From the NCBI RefSeq assembly GCF_000716715.1, contig NZ_JNYJ01000002.1:281847-345846 (forward strand): 64,000 nt of DNA. Direction: 5' to 3'. The position numbers and the translations under genes were made by a program. This document shows positions 18,218-26,015 of the stretch, one piece after another. The notes below the pieces were generated by a model. It ran no database searches. It was not told the DNA's origin and was given only the letters and a program-made list of their open reading frames with translations. How positions within the stretch are numbered: the first letter of the stretch is position 1; every line of letters starts with the position of its first letter. The DNA comes from Dactylosporangium aurantiacum. GTDB taxonomy: Bacteria; Actinomycetota; Actinomycetes; Mycobacteriales; Micromonosporaceae.

Positions 18218-20505
18218 TGACCGCTCGGCTCAGCCTGTATCGCAAGGCCGAACAAGAGCTGTACAAGCTCGACCGTGCGGTGAAGGCACAGTTTTACGAC
18301 TTCAGCCACATGTTCCGGGCCAACCCCGACCAGCCCGGCCTGGACCTCAAAAAGCTCAAGGGCGACTCCCGCATCTACAGGGCGAAGATCAACCAGTCGT
18401 ACCGCGCATTGCTCACCCCGGTCGGGGTCGACCCCGACAACACCCAGCACTGGCTGGTCATCGCGGTCCGCCACCGCAAGGACGTCTACGACGAGCTGCA
18501 GGTAGCGGTCAACCGTGTCACCGGCGAGATCGAGTTCGTCGACCTCGCTGTCGTCGGCAGCAGCGCCCTGCGCCGCGCCGGCATCACCCTCACCCCGGCA
18601 GAACCCGAGGCCATCACCCCACCGGTTGAACAGATCGAGCCCGTTCCTACCGCCGAACCGCCGCTTCTTGCTGCATACAGCGCCGAGCAACTGCGAGAAC
18701 TCGGCGTCGCCGAGCAGCTCATCGACCTGGTCCTCGCCGTCACCAGCGACACCGAGCTCGACGAGGTGCTCGACGGAGCGCCGATGCTGTCGAAGGACGT
18801 GATCTACGGCCTCGCGTCCGGGATGGGCCTTGACGAGGTCCGCCAGGAGGTGACGGCTCCCGTCAAGGTCGACGAGGACCTGGACCTGACCGATTTCGCC
18901 GCTGCGGTGACACGTACCAAGGTGACCACCGTTGACAAGAACGTCCAAGCCAAGATCGACGAAGGTGACTTCCGGGCATGGAAGGTCTTTCTCCATCCGA
19001 CGCAGGAGCGCCTCGCCAACCACCACTACAAGGGCCCGGTGCGCATCTCCGGCGGACCAGGCACCGGCAAGACCATCGTCGCGCTACACCGTGTCAACCA
19101 CCTCGCCCGGCAATTGCCACCAGGCACCGATAAGCCCATCCTGCTCACCACGTTCACCATGAACCTCGCCGCAGACCTGCAGCTGCGGCTCGCCTCGCTG
19201 GTCGACCCCGACCTGATGGCTCGCGTCGACGTCACCCACATCGATCAGCTGGCCGCGCGGGTCGTGGGTGAGAACACCGCACAACGGCAGCGCAAGCAGC
19301 GCATCACCGACCAGGTCGCCCTCACCGAACTGCGGCAACTGCTGGCAGAGCTCGACGAACAACGCTGGGACGCCGAGTTCCTGCTCGACGAGTGGGAACA
19401 GGTGATCCTCGGCCAGTCCGTCCCGAGCCGATCGGACTATTTCCAGGTCCGGCGCGCCGGCCGTGGTCGCTCGCTTACCCGCCCGGAACGCAGCCAAGCC
19501 TGGAAACTCATCGAGCAGTTCACCGCCAGGCTCGACAAGCTCGGTGTCGAAACCTGGGGCCAAGCCGCCGAGCGCGCCGCCCGCTACGAGATGGACCGTG
19601 CCGCAGCCGTCGAGGCCCGCCGTGCAGCCGGGACGTCGGACGGGGAAAGCTCCGGATCGCGTCACCTGGGCTATCGGTACCAGCACGTGGTTGTGGACGA
19701 GGCCCAAGATCTCCGCGCTTCGCACTGGAAAATGCTGCGAGCCATGGTCGACCCGAATCAGCCCAACGACATGTTCATCGCCGGCGACACCCACCAACGC
19801 ATCTACGACCACCAGGTCGCCCTCGGTGCCCTCGGGATCAACATCCGCGGCCGCCGCTCGACGCGGCTCACCCTGAGCTACCGCACGACCCGCGAGATCC
19901 TCGCGCGGGCGCTGCTCGTCGCTGACGACAAGGACGTCACCTACGACGACCTCAACGACGGCACCGACGACCTCGCCGGGTACCGGTCCATTCTGCACGG
20001 CCCGAGGCCGACGTTCGCCGGCTATGGCAGCTGGGACGAGGAACTCGCCGGGCTCGCCTCAACGCTGAGTACGTGGCGAGAGGAGATCGCCGGCGACGGT
20101 GGAAGCACACGACGCGACCCCGCGGGCCACATCGCGGTCTGTGTCACGGACCGCGAGCGCGTGGGTCAGGTCATGGCTTTCCTGACGACTGCGAACATCA
20201 CGTGCGCGGAACTCACCAAGGATGGCCCGAGCGGAGACGGCGAGGTCCACGTGGGCACGATGCATCGCTTCAAGGGCCTTGAGTATCAGAAGCTCGCCAT
20301 CGTAGGTGTGAATCAGGGCGCCATCCCGCGGGCGGGGATCGAGCGGTACCGCCACGACGACCCGACCCGCTACGAACGTGAAGTACGGAAGGCACGATCG
20401 CTGCTGTTCGTTGCGGTAACCCGCGCCCGGGACGGCCTCGCCGTCAGTTGGAACGGCAGCCCGAGCCAGCTCATTGCAGGCATCGCGGAATCATCGGGGG
20501 AGTGA
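18217..20505 (+). CDS. UvrD/PcrA-type SF1 helicase with N-terminal RelE/ParE-like domain
   Basis: The ATG at 18217 shares one base with the upstream stop (TGATG), giving 762 residues and tight coupling. Residues 1-100 resemble the RelE/ParE toxin fold: an amphipathic start (LYRKAEQELYKLD), then PGLDLKKLKGD, IYRAKINQSYRALL and VRHRKDVYDE. The helicase part has motif I GGPGTGKT (about 278), motif II VDEAQD (about 493), motif III GDTHQRIY (about 523), motif IV SYRTTRE (about 553), motif V GTMHRFKGLEY (about 680) and motif VI VAVTRA (about 733). UvrD-like enzymes unwind DNA 3' to 5'. A toxin-like RNA/ribosome-binding fold in front suggests a sensing or effector role, which is inference. The catalytic residues of RelE are not conserved enough to predict RNase activity. 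Confidence 0.88.
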   Translation: MTARLSLYRKAEQELYKLDRAVKAQFYDFSHMFRANPDQPGLDLKKLKGDSRIYRAKINQSYRALLTPVGVDPDNTQHWLVIAVRHRKDVYDELQVAVNRVTGEIEFVDLAVVGSSALRRAGITLTPAEPEAITPPVEQIEPVPTAEPPLLAAYSAEQLRELGVAEQLIDLVLAVTSDTELDEVLDGAPMLSKDVIYGLASGMGLDEVRQEVTAPVKVDEDLDLTDFAAAVTRTKVTTVDKNVQAKIDEGDFRAWKVFLHPTQERLANHHYKGPVRISGGPGTGKTIVALHRVNHLARQLPPGTDKPILLTTFTMNLAADLQLRLASLVDPDLMARVDVTHIDQLAARVVGENTAQRQRKQRITDQVALTELRQLLAELDEQRWDAEFLLDEWEQVILGQSVPSRSDYFQVRRAGRGRSLTRPERSQAWKLIEQFTARLDKLGVETWGQAAERAARYEMDRAAAVEARRAAGTSDGESSGSRHLGYRYQHVVVDEAQDLRASHWKMLRAMVDPNQPNDMFIAGDTHQRIYDHQVALGALGINIRGRRSTRLTLSYRTTREILARALLVADDKDVTYDDLNDGTDDLAGYRSILHGPRPTFAGYGSWDEELAGLASTLSTWREEIAGDGGSTRRDPAGHIAVCVTDRERVGQVMAFLTTANITCAELTKDGPSGDGEVHVGTMHRFKGLEYQKLAIVGVNQGAIPRAGIERYRHDDPTRYEREVRKARSLLFVAVTRARDGLAVSWNGSPSQLIAGIAESSGE

Positions 20506-20590
20506 CGCAGCGATGCATACGGCGGCGAACCCGGACAGCATACTTCCGAGATCCACTTCTGCGTATCGTCAAGGATAGGGAGAACATACA

Positions 20591-22345
20591 GTGGCCTTCC
20601 AGACGCCGGTGACGGCGGAAGAGATCCTCGGTGCCATCCACCAAAAGCAGTATCTGTTGCCCGCCATCCAACGCGAGTTTGTCTGGAACCCCGACCAGAT
20701 CCGCCGATTGTTCGACAGTCTCATGCGCGGCTACCCAATGGGCTCCTTCTTGCTGTGGAAGGTCGACCCTGAAACGGCAAAAACCTATACGTTCTACGAC
20801 TTTCTCACCCACTATCACGAGCGGGACGACCCGTACGCCAACAAGGCGACCGTGCCAGCGGGTAGCGGCATCACCGCCGTGCTGGACGGCCAGCAGCGTC
20901 TGACCGCACTGAACATCGCCATCTACGGCAGCCACGCGGAGAAGAAGAAGTACGCCTGGTGGACCAGCCCGGACGCCTTCCCGAAGAAACGTCTGTACCT
21001 CAATCTGGAGGCCAACGCCGAGGAGAACGACCTCGGATTGCGCTACGACCTCAGGTTTCTCACCGATGCCGACGCCAAGCCGCAGGACGGTCAACCCGAT
21101 CGCTGGTATCGGGTCGGAGCCGTCCTAGAACTGGACAACGCCGGTCCGGCGCTCTACGGCGAGTTGACCAAGCGCCGCCTGGACCTGAGCACCGCGGAGT
21201 GCTTCCAGCGGCTCTACGACCTGTACAAGGCAGTTCGTGAGCAAAAACCGATCAACTACTACCTGGAGCAGACCCAGGACCCCAACAAGGTCCTCGACAT
21301 CTTCGTGCGGGTCAACAGCGGCGGCACTACGTTGTCCTACTCCGACCTGCTGCTGTCGATGGCAACGAATCAGTGGCGGAACCTCGACGCTCGCGAAGAG
21401 GTCCGCAAGCTGGTACAGGAGCTCAACACCAGCGGCTCCAACAGCTTTTCCTTCTCCAAGGACGTCGTGCTCAAGACTGCCCTCATGGTGGCAGGCGTCG
21501 ACCTGCGGTTCCAGGTCTCGAACTTCACTGAGAGCAACATGCACAAGGTGGAAGCCTCGTGGGGGACGACGCGCGCGGCGCTGATCCGTGCGGTCGCGTT
21601 GCTCGGCACCTTCGGCTTCAACGAACGCACCCTTACCGCCGCGAGCGTGGTCGTGCCGCTCGCCTACTACCTTGCCAGACACGGCGTTTCAGACGGCTAC
21701 GTCACGTCGGGTGCGGACGCCAAGGATCGCATGGCCGTCCGGCAATGGATCACCCGGTCGCTCGTCAAACGCGGCATTTGGGGTTCAGGCCTGGACAGCC
21801 TACTCGGCCGCATCCGGTACGCCATCGACCAGCGGCCCGGCTATGGCTTCCCGGTCGCAGAGATCGAGAAGGAGATGACCACACTCGGGAAATCACTGTC
21901 CTTCGAGCCGACAGAGATCGACGAACTGCTGGAACTCAAGTACGGTGGCCAACGCACATTCCCCGTACTGGCGCTGCTCTACCCAGGACTCGACCTGGCA
22001 AAGCAGTTCCACGAGGATCACATTTTTCCGCGCTCGCGATTCACGCGGCGGAAGCTGCGCAACGCCGGAATCGCAGAGGATGTCATCGATGACTACATGA
22101 AGCGGTTTGATCTGCTGCCCAACCTTCAGCTGCTCGGCGGCGTGCCGAACGTCGAGAAGCAGGCGAAACTGCCAGCAGACTGGCTGGGTTCGGCTTTCGC
22201 GACGGAAGCGGAGCGGGTCACGTACATGAAAGACAACGACCTTCACGATCTGCCGCTTGATATCCCAGGCTTCGTCGAGTTCTTCGAGCAGCGCAAGGCC
22301 CGCATGCGTGACAGGCTCACCGACGCCCTGGGCGTCACGGCGTGA
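20591..22345 (+). CDS. DUF262 / HNH (DUF1524-like) protein, GmrSD/BrxU-type restriction factor
   Basis: This 584-residue protein starts at GTG behind a GGGAGA ribosome site. The N-terminal DUF262 (ParB/sulfiredoxin-like NTPase) shows QREFVWNPDQI (about 29-39), RGYPMGSF (about 47-54), VLDGQQRLTAL (about 97-107) and FVRVNSGG (about 237-244). The C-terminal part has DHIFPRS (about 475) and a downstream Asn/Lys pattern typical of DUF1524-type HNH nucleases. Such fusions (GmrSD, BrxU) cleave modified phage DNA in an NTP-dependent way and often sit beside BREX or DISARM. An 85-bp gap separates it from the UvrD gene, so it may be a separate unit that complements the methylation system by targeting phages with modified bases. 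Confidence 0.87.
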   Translation: MAFQTPVTAEEILGAIHQKQYLLPAIQREFVWNPDQIRRLFDSLMRGYPMGSFLLWKVDPETAKTYTFYDFLTHYHERDDPYANKATVPAGSGITAVLDGQQRLTALNIAIYGSHAEKKKYAWWTSPDAFPKKRLYLNLEANAEENDLGLRYDLRFLTDADAKPQDGQPDRWYRVGAVLELDNAGPALYGELTKRRLDLSTAECFQRLYDLYKAVREQKPINYYLEQTQDPNKVLDIFVRVNSGGTTLSYSDLLLSMATNQWRNLDAREEVRKLVQELNTSGSNSFSFSKDVVLKTALMVAGVDLRFQVSNFTESNMHKVEASWGTTRAALIRAVALLGTFGFNERTLTAASVVVPLAYYLARHGVSDGYVTSGADAKDRMAVRQWITRSLVKRGIWGSGLDSLLGRIRYAIDQRPGYGFPVAEIEKEMTTLGKSLSFEPTEIDELLELKYGGQRTFPVLALLYPGLDLAKQFHEDHIFPRSRFTRRKLRNAGIAEDVIDDYMKRFDLLPNLQLLGGVPNVEKQAKLPADWLGSAFATEAERVTYMKDNDLHDLPLDIPGFVEFFEQRKARMRDRLTDALGVTA

Positions 22346-22428
22346 TCGAGATCAACAGCATGGATCGCCGAATGGAGTCAGTTGAACCGTTCCGCTGAAC
22401 ATGGGTGTCATGTCAACCCCAAGTGGAG

Positions 22429-22458
22429 TCCCGCCGGTAGTTGGGTCCGCCGGCGGGA
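22429..22458. terminator. Hairpin between convergent DUF262 and integrase genes
   Basis: A 9-bp perfect inverted repeat (TCCCGCCGG at 22429 and CCGGCGGGA at 22450) with a 12-nt loop lies between the two convergent stop codons. No T-tract follows, as is common in this GC range. Confidence 0.5.
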
Positions 22459-22464
22459 TTGCCG

Positions 22465-23367
22465 CTACTGCTGCCGGTGAGAGTACTGGGCGAGTGGATG
22501 ATGGCCGTTGCCGGTCTGTTGGAAGGCCCAGCAGTCATCAGCGACGGTGATGTTGATGTAGGTCCCGGTGCTACCTGGGAGTGTGTGGCCGGCGAACGCG
22601 GCGGCAAGGGCGTAGCTGCCGGTGCGGTGTTCGACACTGGTGATGGTGGTGTGCCGGAACCAGTGTGTGGTGACGCCGAGGGCGGCGAACCAATCGAGTT
22701 CGCGGCCCAGACGTTTCCAGAGCGTGTCGAGGCGCCGGCGAGTCCAAGTGTACAGCGTACAGGCAGGATCGGTCAGTTCGTTGGCGACGGCTGCGGAGAT
22801 TGGTTGTTCGCGGTGTTGGGTGTGCTTTTCGTCGAGGATGACCGTCTGGCGTGCGGTGTGGATCGATGTTGGGGCGAGGTTAAGCAAGCCCTCGCGGCGG
22901 CACGCGGTTTCTAGGAGGAAACGTAAGAGGAGTGTTTCGTGGTCTGTGGCGACATCGAAGATGTCGTCGAGTTGTTCATGGGTTAGGGCAGCACGTCGCG
23001 TTGGGTGGCGACGGGGTTTGGTGACGACGTTGGCGGGGTTTCCGGTGATGATGTCGTTTTGCATGGCGACGGTGAAGAGTTTGCGGACGGCAGCGATGGC
23101 GTGTTCTTTGGCGGTTCGTCCATCGATCGAGGAACTTCGGCGTTGCGCGATGGTCTGAACCCAGGTGGCGAAATCGTTGATGTGAGTGGCGCGGATGCTG
23201 GCAATTTCGTCGTCGCCGTAGCGCCCGGCGAACAGTTCGAGGTAGCGCCGATACAGCGTCGCGGTGCTGACGGTGCAAGTGTTTAGCGCCAGCGGAATCC
23301 AGCCGGCGACGGTAGTCGGCAGCGGCTGCGCTGGGGTGGCCCTATCCACGGGCGGTGGGCGGGACAT
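22465..23367 (-). CDS. Tyrosine recombinase / integrase of the island
   Basis: This 300-residue protein has an N-terminal SAM-like core-binding region (about 30-110) and a C-terminal catalytic domain. The catalytic set can be followed: Arg in ACRREGLL (about 157), Lys in EKHT (about 181), HWFRHT giving His and Arg (about 235 and 238), His in FAGHT (about 261) and the nucleophile Tyr in GTYIN (270). Length and residues indicate an active site-specific recombinase. It lies between the defence cargo and a tRNA-Leu gene whose 3' end faces it, the classical layout for an element integrated at a tRNA 3' end. It overlaps a small upstream frame by 26 bp, so the two may be co-translated. Confidence 0.9.
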   Translation of the reverse strand: MSRPPPVDRATPAQPLPTTVAGWIPLALNTCTVSTATLYRRYLELFAGRYGDDEIASIRATHINDFATWVQTIAQRRSSSIDGRTAKEHAIAAVRKLFTVAMQNDIITGNPANVVTKPRRHPTRRAALTHEQLDDIFDVATDHETLLLRFLLETACRREGLLNLAPTSIHTARQTVILDEKHTQHREQPISAAVANELTDPACTLYTWTRRRLDTLWKRLGRELDWFAALGVTTHWFRHTTITSVEHRTGSYALAAAFAGHTLPGSTGTYINITVADDCWAFQQTGNGHHPLAQYSHRQQ

Positions 23368-23650
23368 GGCCCGCTATCCGCTGCGCGGTCACGACGATGG
23401 TGATGTTCTCGATCGGCAAGTCGAACTGCACGCTGAGCGTCATCTGGCCTTCACGCGATGAGGTGTCATCGGTGGCCGCCGGAGCTGTCGAGCGTGGGCG
23501 AGGTGCACCTGGAGGACGGAAGCGGGTCATGGCGTCCATCGCATGCGGCCGACCCGGTATGGGCTCGATATTGCGTGTCGCTTCACCCTGTCGAGGACTG
23601 ATCGGGTGCCTGGCGAAGGGGGAGGCTGCATGAGCCGGACACGGGACCAA
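23342..23650 (-). CDS. Small hypothetical protein overlapping the integrase start
   Basis: This frame of up to 102 codons ends 26 bp inside the integrase gene. Internal starts would give shorter forms, one of about 33 residues beginning MTLSVQFDLP. The position immediately upstream of and overlapping an integrase is where excisionase or regulator genes often sit. However, I see no helix-turn-helix, and the Pro/Arg-rich N-terminal half looks non-coding. If real, the short C-terminal form is the more credible product. Confidence 0.3.
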   Translation of the reverse strand: MVPCPAHAASPFARHPISPRQGEATRNIEPIPGRPHAMDAMTRFRPPGAPRPRSTAPAATDDTSSREGQMTLSVQFDLPIENITIVVTAQRIAGHVPPTARG

Positions 23651-23737
23651 CTTGACCGTCTGGCGATCTTTGGTTGGGCGTCGGGGACTTCGCCGTGATC
23701 AAACCTGGCCTACCGGTCCGTGAGTGATGTCAATGCA

Positions 23738-23789
23738 CCGCTTGAACACCGTCGACACTCACGGCTGCTACAACTGGGTGTTCAAGCGG
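23738..23789. promoter_or_regulatory. Inverted repeat in the probable attachment region
   Basis: CCGCTTGAACACC (23738-23750) and its exact complement (23777-23789) are separated by 26 bases, about 40 bp from the tRNA 3' end and upstream of the integrase. The arms are perfect over 13 bp. Possible roles are a recombinase arm-binding or regulator site at the element end, or a transcription hairpin. Nothing in the sequence decides between them. Confidence 0.45.
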
Positions 23790-23828
23790 ATGCTTAGACA
23801 CATCCTAAACGGACATTTCTTCTCAAAC

Positions 23829-23914
23829 TGGTGTCGAAGGGGGGACTTGAACCCCCACGCCCTTGCGGGCACTAGCACCTCAAGCTAGCGCGTCTGCCAT
23901 TCCGCCACTTCGAC
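23829..23914 (-). tRNA. tRNA-Leu (anticodon GAG), with encoded CCA
   Basis: The minus strand reads GTCGAAG at the 5' end and CTTCGAC plus A-CCA at the 3' end, pairing as a 7-bp acceptor stem. The anticodon stem CTAGC/GCTAG encloses the loop TTGAGGT, giving anticodon GAG. A long variable arm (GTGCCCGCAAGGGCGT) and the T arm GGGGG-TTCAAGT-CCCCC mark a class II leucine tRNA. CCA is genome-encoded. The 3' end points to the integrase, so the last 15-40 bases are the likely attachment core. Confidence 0.96.
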
Positions 23915-24020
23915 CTGCTGTGGACATCCTACCCGGTCAGTTTCTCACCGCCCCGGATGGCCGTCGGAGACATTACACGGTCCGGGAAGATCTTGGCCAA
24001 TCGGGGGGTGTGACACGCGA

Positions 24021-24054
24021 AGGGCCCCGGCGGCGGGGGGATCGCCGGGGCCCT
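24021..24054 (-). terminator. Strong hairpin downstream of the GPGG membrane protein gene
   Basis: AGGGCCCCGGCG (24021-24032) pairs perfectly with CGCCGGGGCCCT (24043-24054) across a 10-nt loop. It lies 45 bp after the stop of the minus-strand gene, and the tRNA gene starts further on the same strand. Confidence 0.75.
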
Positions 24055-24098
24055 GATCGCTGGGTGGCCGGAGGGGGAGCCGGCCACCGAGTCTCGGG

Positions 24099-24245
24099 TC
24101 AAACGTTGAAGATGCTGACGCCGCCGGGGCCGACGAGCAGGGCGACGACGATCAGGATGATGCCCCACAGGATCTGGCGGCGCAGGAGTGCGACGACGCC
24201 GGCGATGCCGATGAGCACTGCGATGATCCACAGAACGGTAGCCAT
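24099..24245 (-). CDS. Small GPGG-motif membrane protein
   Basis: This 48-residue protein has an ATG at 24245 preceded by GGAGG at about 12 bases. It consists of two hydrophobic helices joined by a short Arg-Arg-containing turn (LLRRQ) and ends VGPGGVSIFNV. Very short two-helix proteins with this GPGG tail are widespread in actinomycetes and have no established function. It lies 53 bp downstream of the hemerythrin-like gene on the same strand and ends before a strong hairpin, so the two probably form one transcript. Membrane location is clear; the role is unknown. Confidence 0.75.
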   Translation of the reverse strand: MATVLWIIAVLIGIAGVVALLRRQILWGIILIVVALLVGPGGVSIFNV

Positions 24246-24298
24246 GACGGGTTGATACCTCCGGGGTGAGATCGTTAAACCGGTCGATGGAGCGTTGG

Positions 24299-24940
24299 TC
24301 AGCTCGCGAGGTCCTCGGGCCACGTGGTGCGGCGGGTGAGGACGTCGCGGACCTTGTCGACGACGGCGACCGCCGGGTCGACGAGCTTGTTGAGCGGCGG
24401 AGTCGCCGGGGTGTTGGGGTGTGGCCGGGTGGGTGCCGCGCCGCGGGCGATCTGCACCCGGTTTCCGAGTCGTACGAGCTCGGTGTCGCTGCACTGTTCG
24501 CGCAGGCGGGGGAACACCTCCTCGCCGGTGCGGTGGGTGTGCTCGCGCACGTGGGCGGCGACCGCGTCCAGGGCGGTGCGGTACGCCTCGTCCGCGGCCG
24601 GGGTCACGTGCAGCCGTTGCAGCGCGAGCAGTAGCTCGGCGTCGGCCGCGATCTCCTGTTCGGCGATCGGGGCGCCGTCGGGCAGGACGGCCTTGACCGT
24701 CGGATAGAGGTACTGCTCCTCCGCGGACAGGTGGCGGGCGAGCGTGGCGACCAGGACGTCCTCGATGTCCTGCGGCTTCGCCGGGTCCTGCTCACCTGGT
24801 GCGATGAGCCGCTCACACAGCGCGGTGAGCTGGCGGTGGTCCTCGTCGAGCAGGTCGAGCATGCTCGGGCCGCCGAAGTCGACGTCGTCGTCCTCGATGC
24901 CCGGCACCGGTGGCAGCGGTGGCAGGGGTGCGGTGCTCAC
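24299..24940 (-). CDS. Hemerythrin HHE cation-binding domain protein
   Basis: The GTG at 24940 is chosen because GGAGGG lies 5 bases upstream; the frame itself stays open beyond it. The 213-residue product has an HHE-type four-helix domain with the metal-ligand pattern LLDEDHRQL (about 35-43), ARHLSAEEQYLYP (about 70-82) and HVREHTHRTGEEVFP (about 128-142). Such proteins bind a di-iron or similar centre and act in oxygen/NO sensing, iron storage or stress. The tail (about 165-213) is Pro/Thr-rich then helical and is not part of the fold. The next gene downstream, a small membrane protein, is probably co-transcribed. The specific ligand is unknown. Confidence 0.85.
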   Translation of the reverse strand: MSTAPLPPLPPVPGIEDDDVDFGGPSMLDLLDEDHRQLTALCERLIAPGEQDPAKPQDIEDVLVATLARHLSAEEQYLYPTVKAVLPDGAPIAEQEIAADAELLLALQRLHVTPAADEAYRTALDAVAAHVREHTHRTGEEVFPRLREQCSDTELVRLGNRVQIARGAAPTRPHPNTPATPPLNKLVDPAVAVVDKVRDVLTRRTTWPEDLAS

Positions 24941-25101
24941 GGGGACCCTCCATCGATCGTTTTCCTGGTGCCGCATCGGTACCCGAGGCGCAACTTCTTG
25001 AAACGAGCGGTTACCGGCCAGTACGCTGCCATGTACCGCCTTCGATGGAAGGTCTGGGAGCCTTCCGTCACGGCCGCCACCTGTCACGGAAAGGGGCCGC
25101 C

Positions 25102-25932
25102 ATGTCCGTCTCCTGGCGGGGACCGACCGTCCTCGCCGCCACCCTGGTCGTGCTGCTCGGGACCGCCATCCCGGCACACGCCGACGCCGGGCCGCCACCC
25201 GGATCGATCGCCAGCATGGGCGACTCCATCACCCGCGGGTTCAACGCGTGCGGATGGTTCGTCGACTGCCCGTCCCGTTCGTTCAGTACGGGCAGCACCA
25301 CCGCCGTCAACAGCCACTACCTGCGGATCCGGGCGAAGAACCCGGCCATCGACGGGCACGCCTTCAACGACGCGAGGTCCGGGGCGAAGGTCGCCGACAT
25401 GCCGGGGCAGGCCGCCACGGTCGTGTCGCAGCGTGCCGCGTACGTCACCATCCTCATCGGCGCCAACGACGCCTGCACCTCCTCGGAGGCGGCGATGACC
25501 AGCGTGGCCGCGTTCCGCGGCTCCCTGGACAGCGCGCTCGGCACGCTCAAGGCCGGGCTGCCCGACGCGAAGGTCCTGCTCGTCAGCATCCCGGACCTGA
25601 AGCGGCTCTGGCAGGTGGGCAAGGACAGCTCCGGCGCCCGCAGCGCCTGGGGGCTGTTCGGCATCTGCCAGTCGATGCTGGCCAACCCGACCTCCACCAC
25701 CGCCGCCGACACCGCCCGGCGCGACCGCGTCCGCCAGCGCGTGATCGACTTCAACGGCCAGCTCGCGGCGGCCTGCACGGCGTACGGTGCCAACTGCAAG
25801 TACGACGGCGGGGCCGTGTTCGGCTACGCCTTCCAGCTGTCCCAGATCTCGACCTGGGACTACTTCCATCCCAACACGTCGGGCCAGGCGGTCCTCGCCA
25901 CGGTGAGTTACGGGGCCGGTTTCGGCTGGTGA
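25102..25932 (+). CDS. Secreted SGNH/GDSL-family hydrolase
   Basis: The ATG at 25102 is preceded by AAGGGG. The 276-residue product starts with a Sec signal peptide (basic MSVSWRG, hydrophobic VLAATLVVLLGTA, likely cleavage after IPAHA). SGNH blocks are SMGDSITRG with the catalytic Ser (about 39-47), the LIGANDA block III Asn (about 120-126) and the final DYFHPN with Asp and His (about 260-265). These enzymes hydrolyse esters of lipids or acylated polysaccharides. Four or more Cys residues after the signal suggest disulfides typical of exported actinomycete lipases. It is a single gene facing away from the hemerythrin gene, with about 160 bp of shared upstream DNA. Confidence 0.88.
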   Translation: MSVSWRGPTVLAATLVVLLGTAIPAHADAGPPPGSIASMGDSITRGFNACGWFVDCPSRSFSTGSTTAVNSHYLRIRAKNPAIDGHAFNDARSGAKVADMPGQAATVVSQRAAYVTILIGANDACTSSEAAMTSVAAFRGSLDSALGTLKAGLPDAKVLLVSIPDLKRLWQVGKDSSGARSAWGLFGICQSMLANPTSTTAADTARRDRVRQRVIDFNGQLAAACTAYGANCKYDGGAVFGYAFQLSQISTWDYFHPNTSGQAVLATVSYGAGFGW

Positions 25933-26015
25933 GAGTGTGACGGTCCGGTGACGTCTCGTGGTACGTCGCCGGACCACCCGCCGAAATTGTCACAGCCGCC
26001 TGATATGACTTCTCC

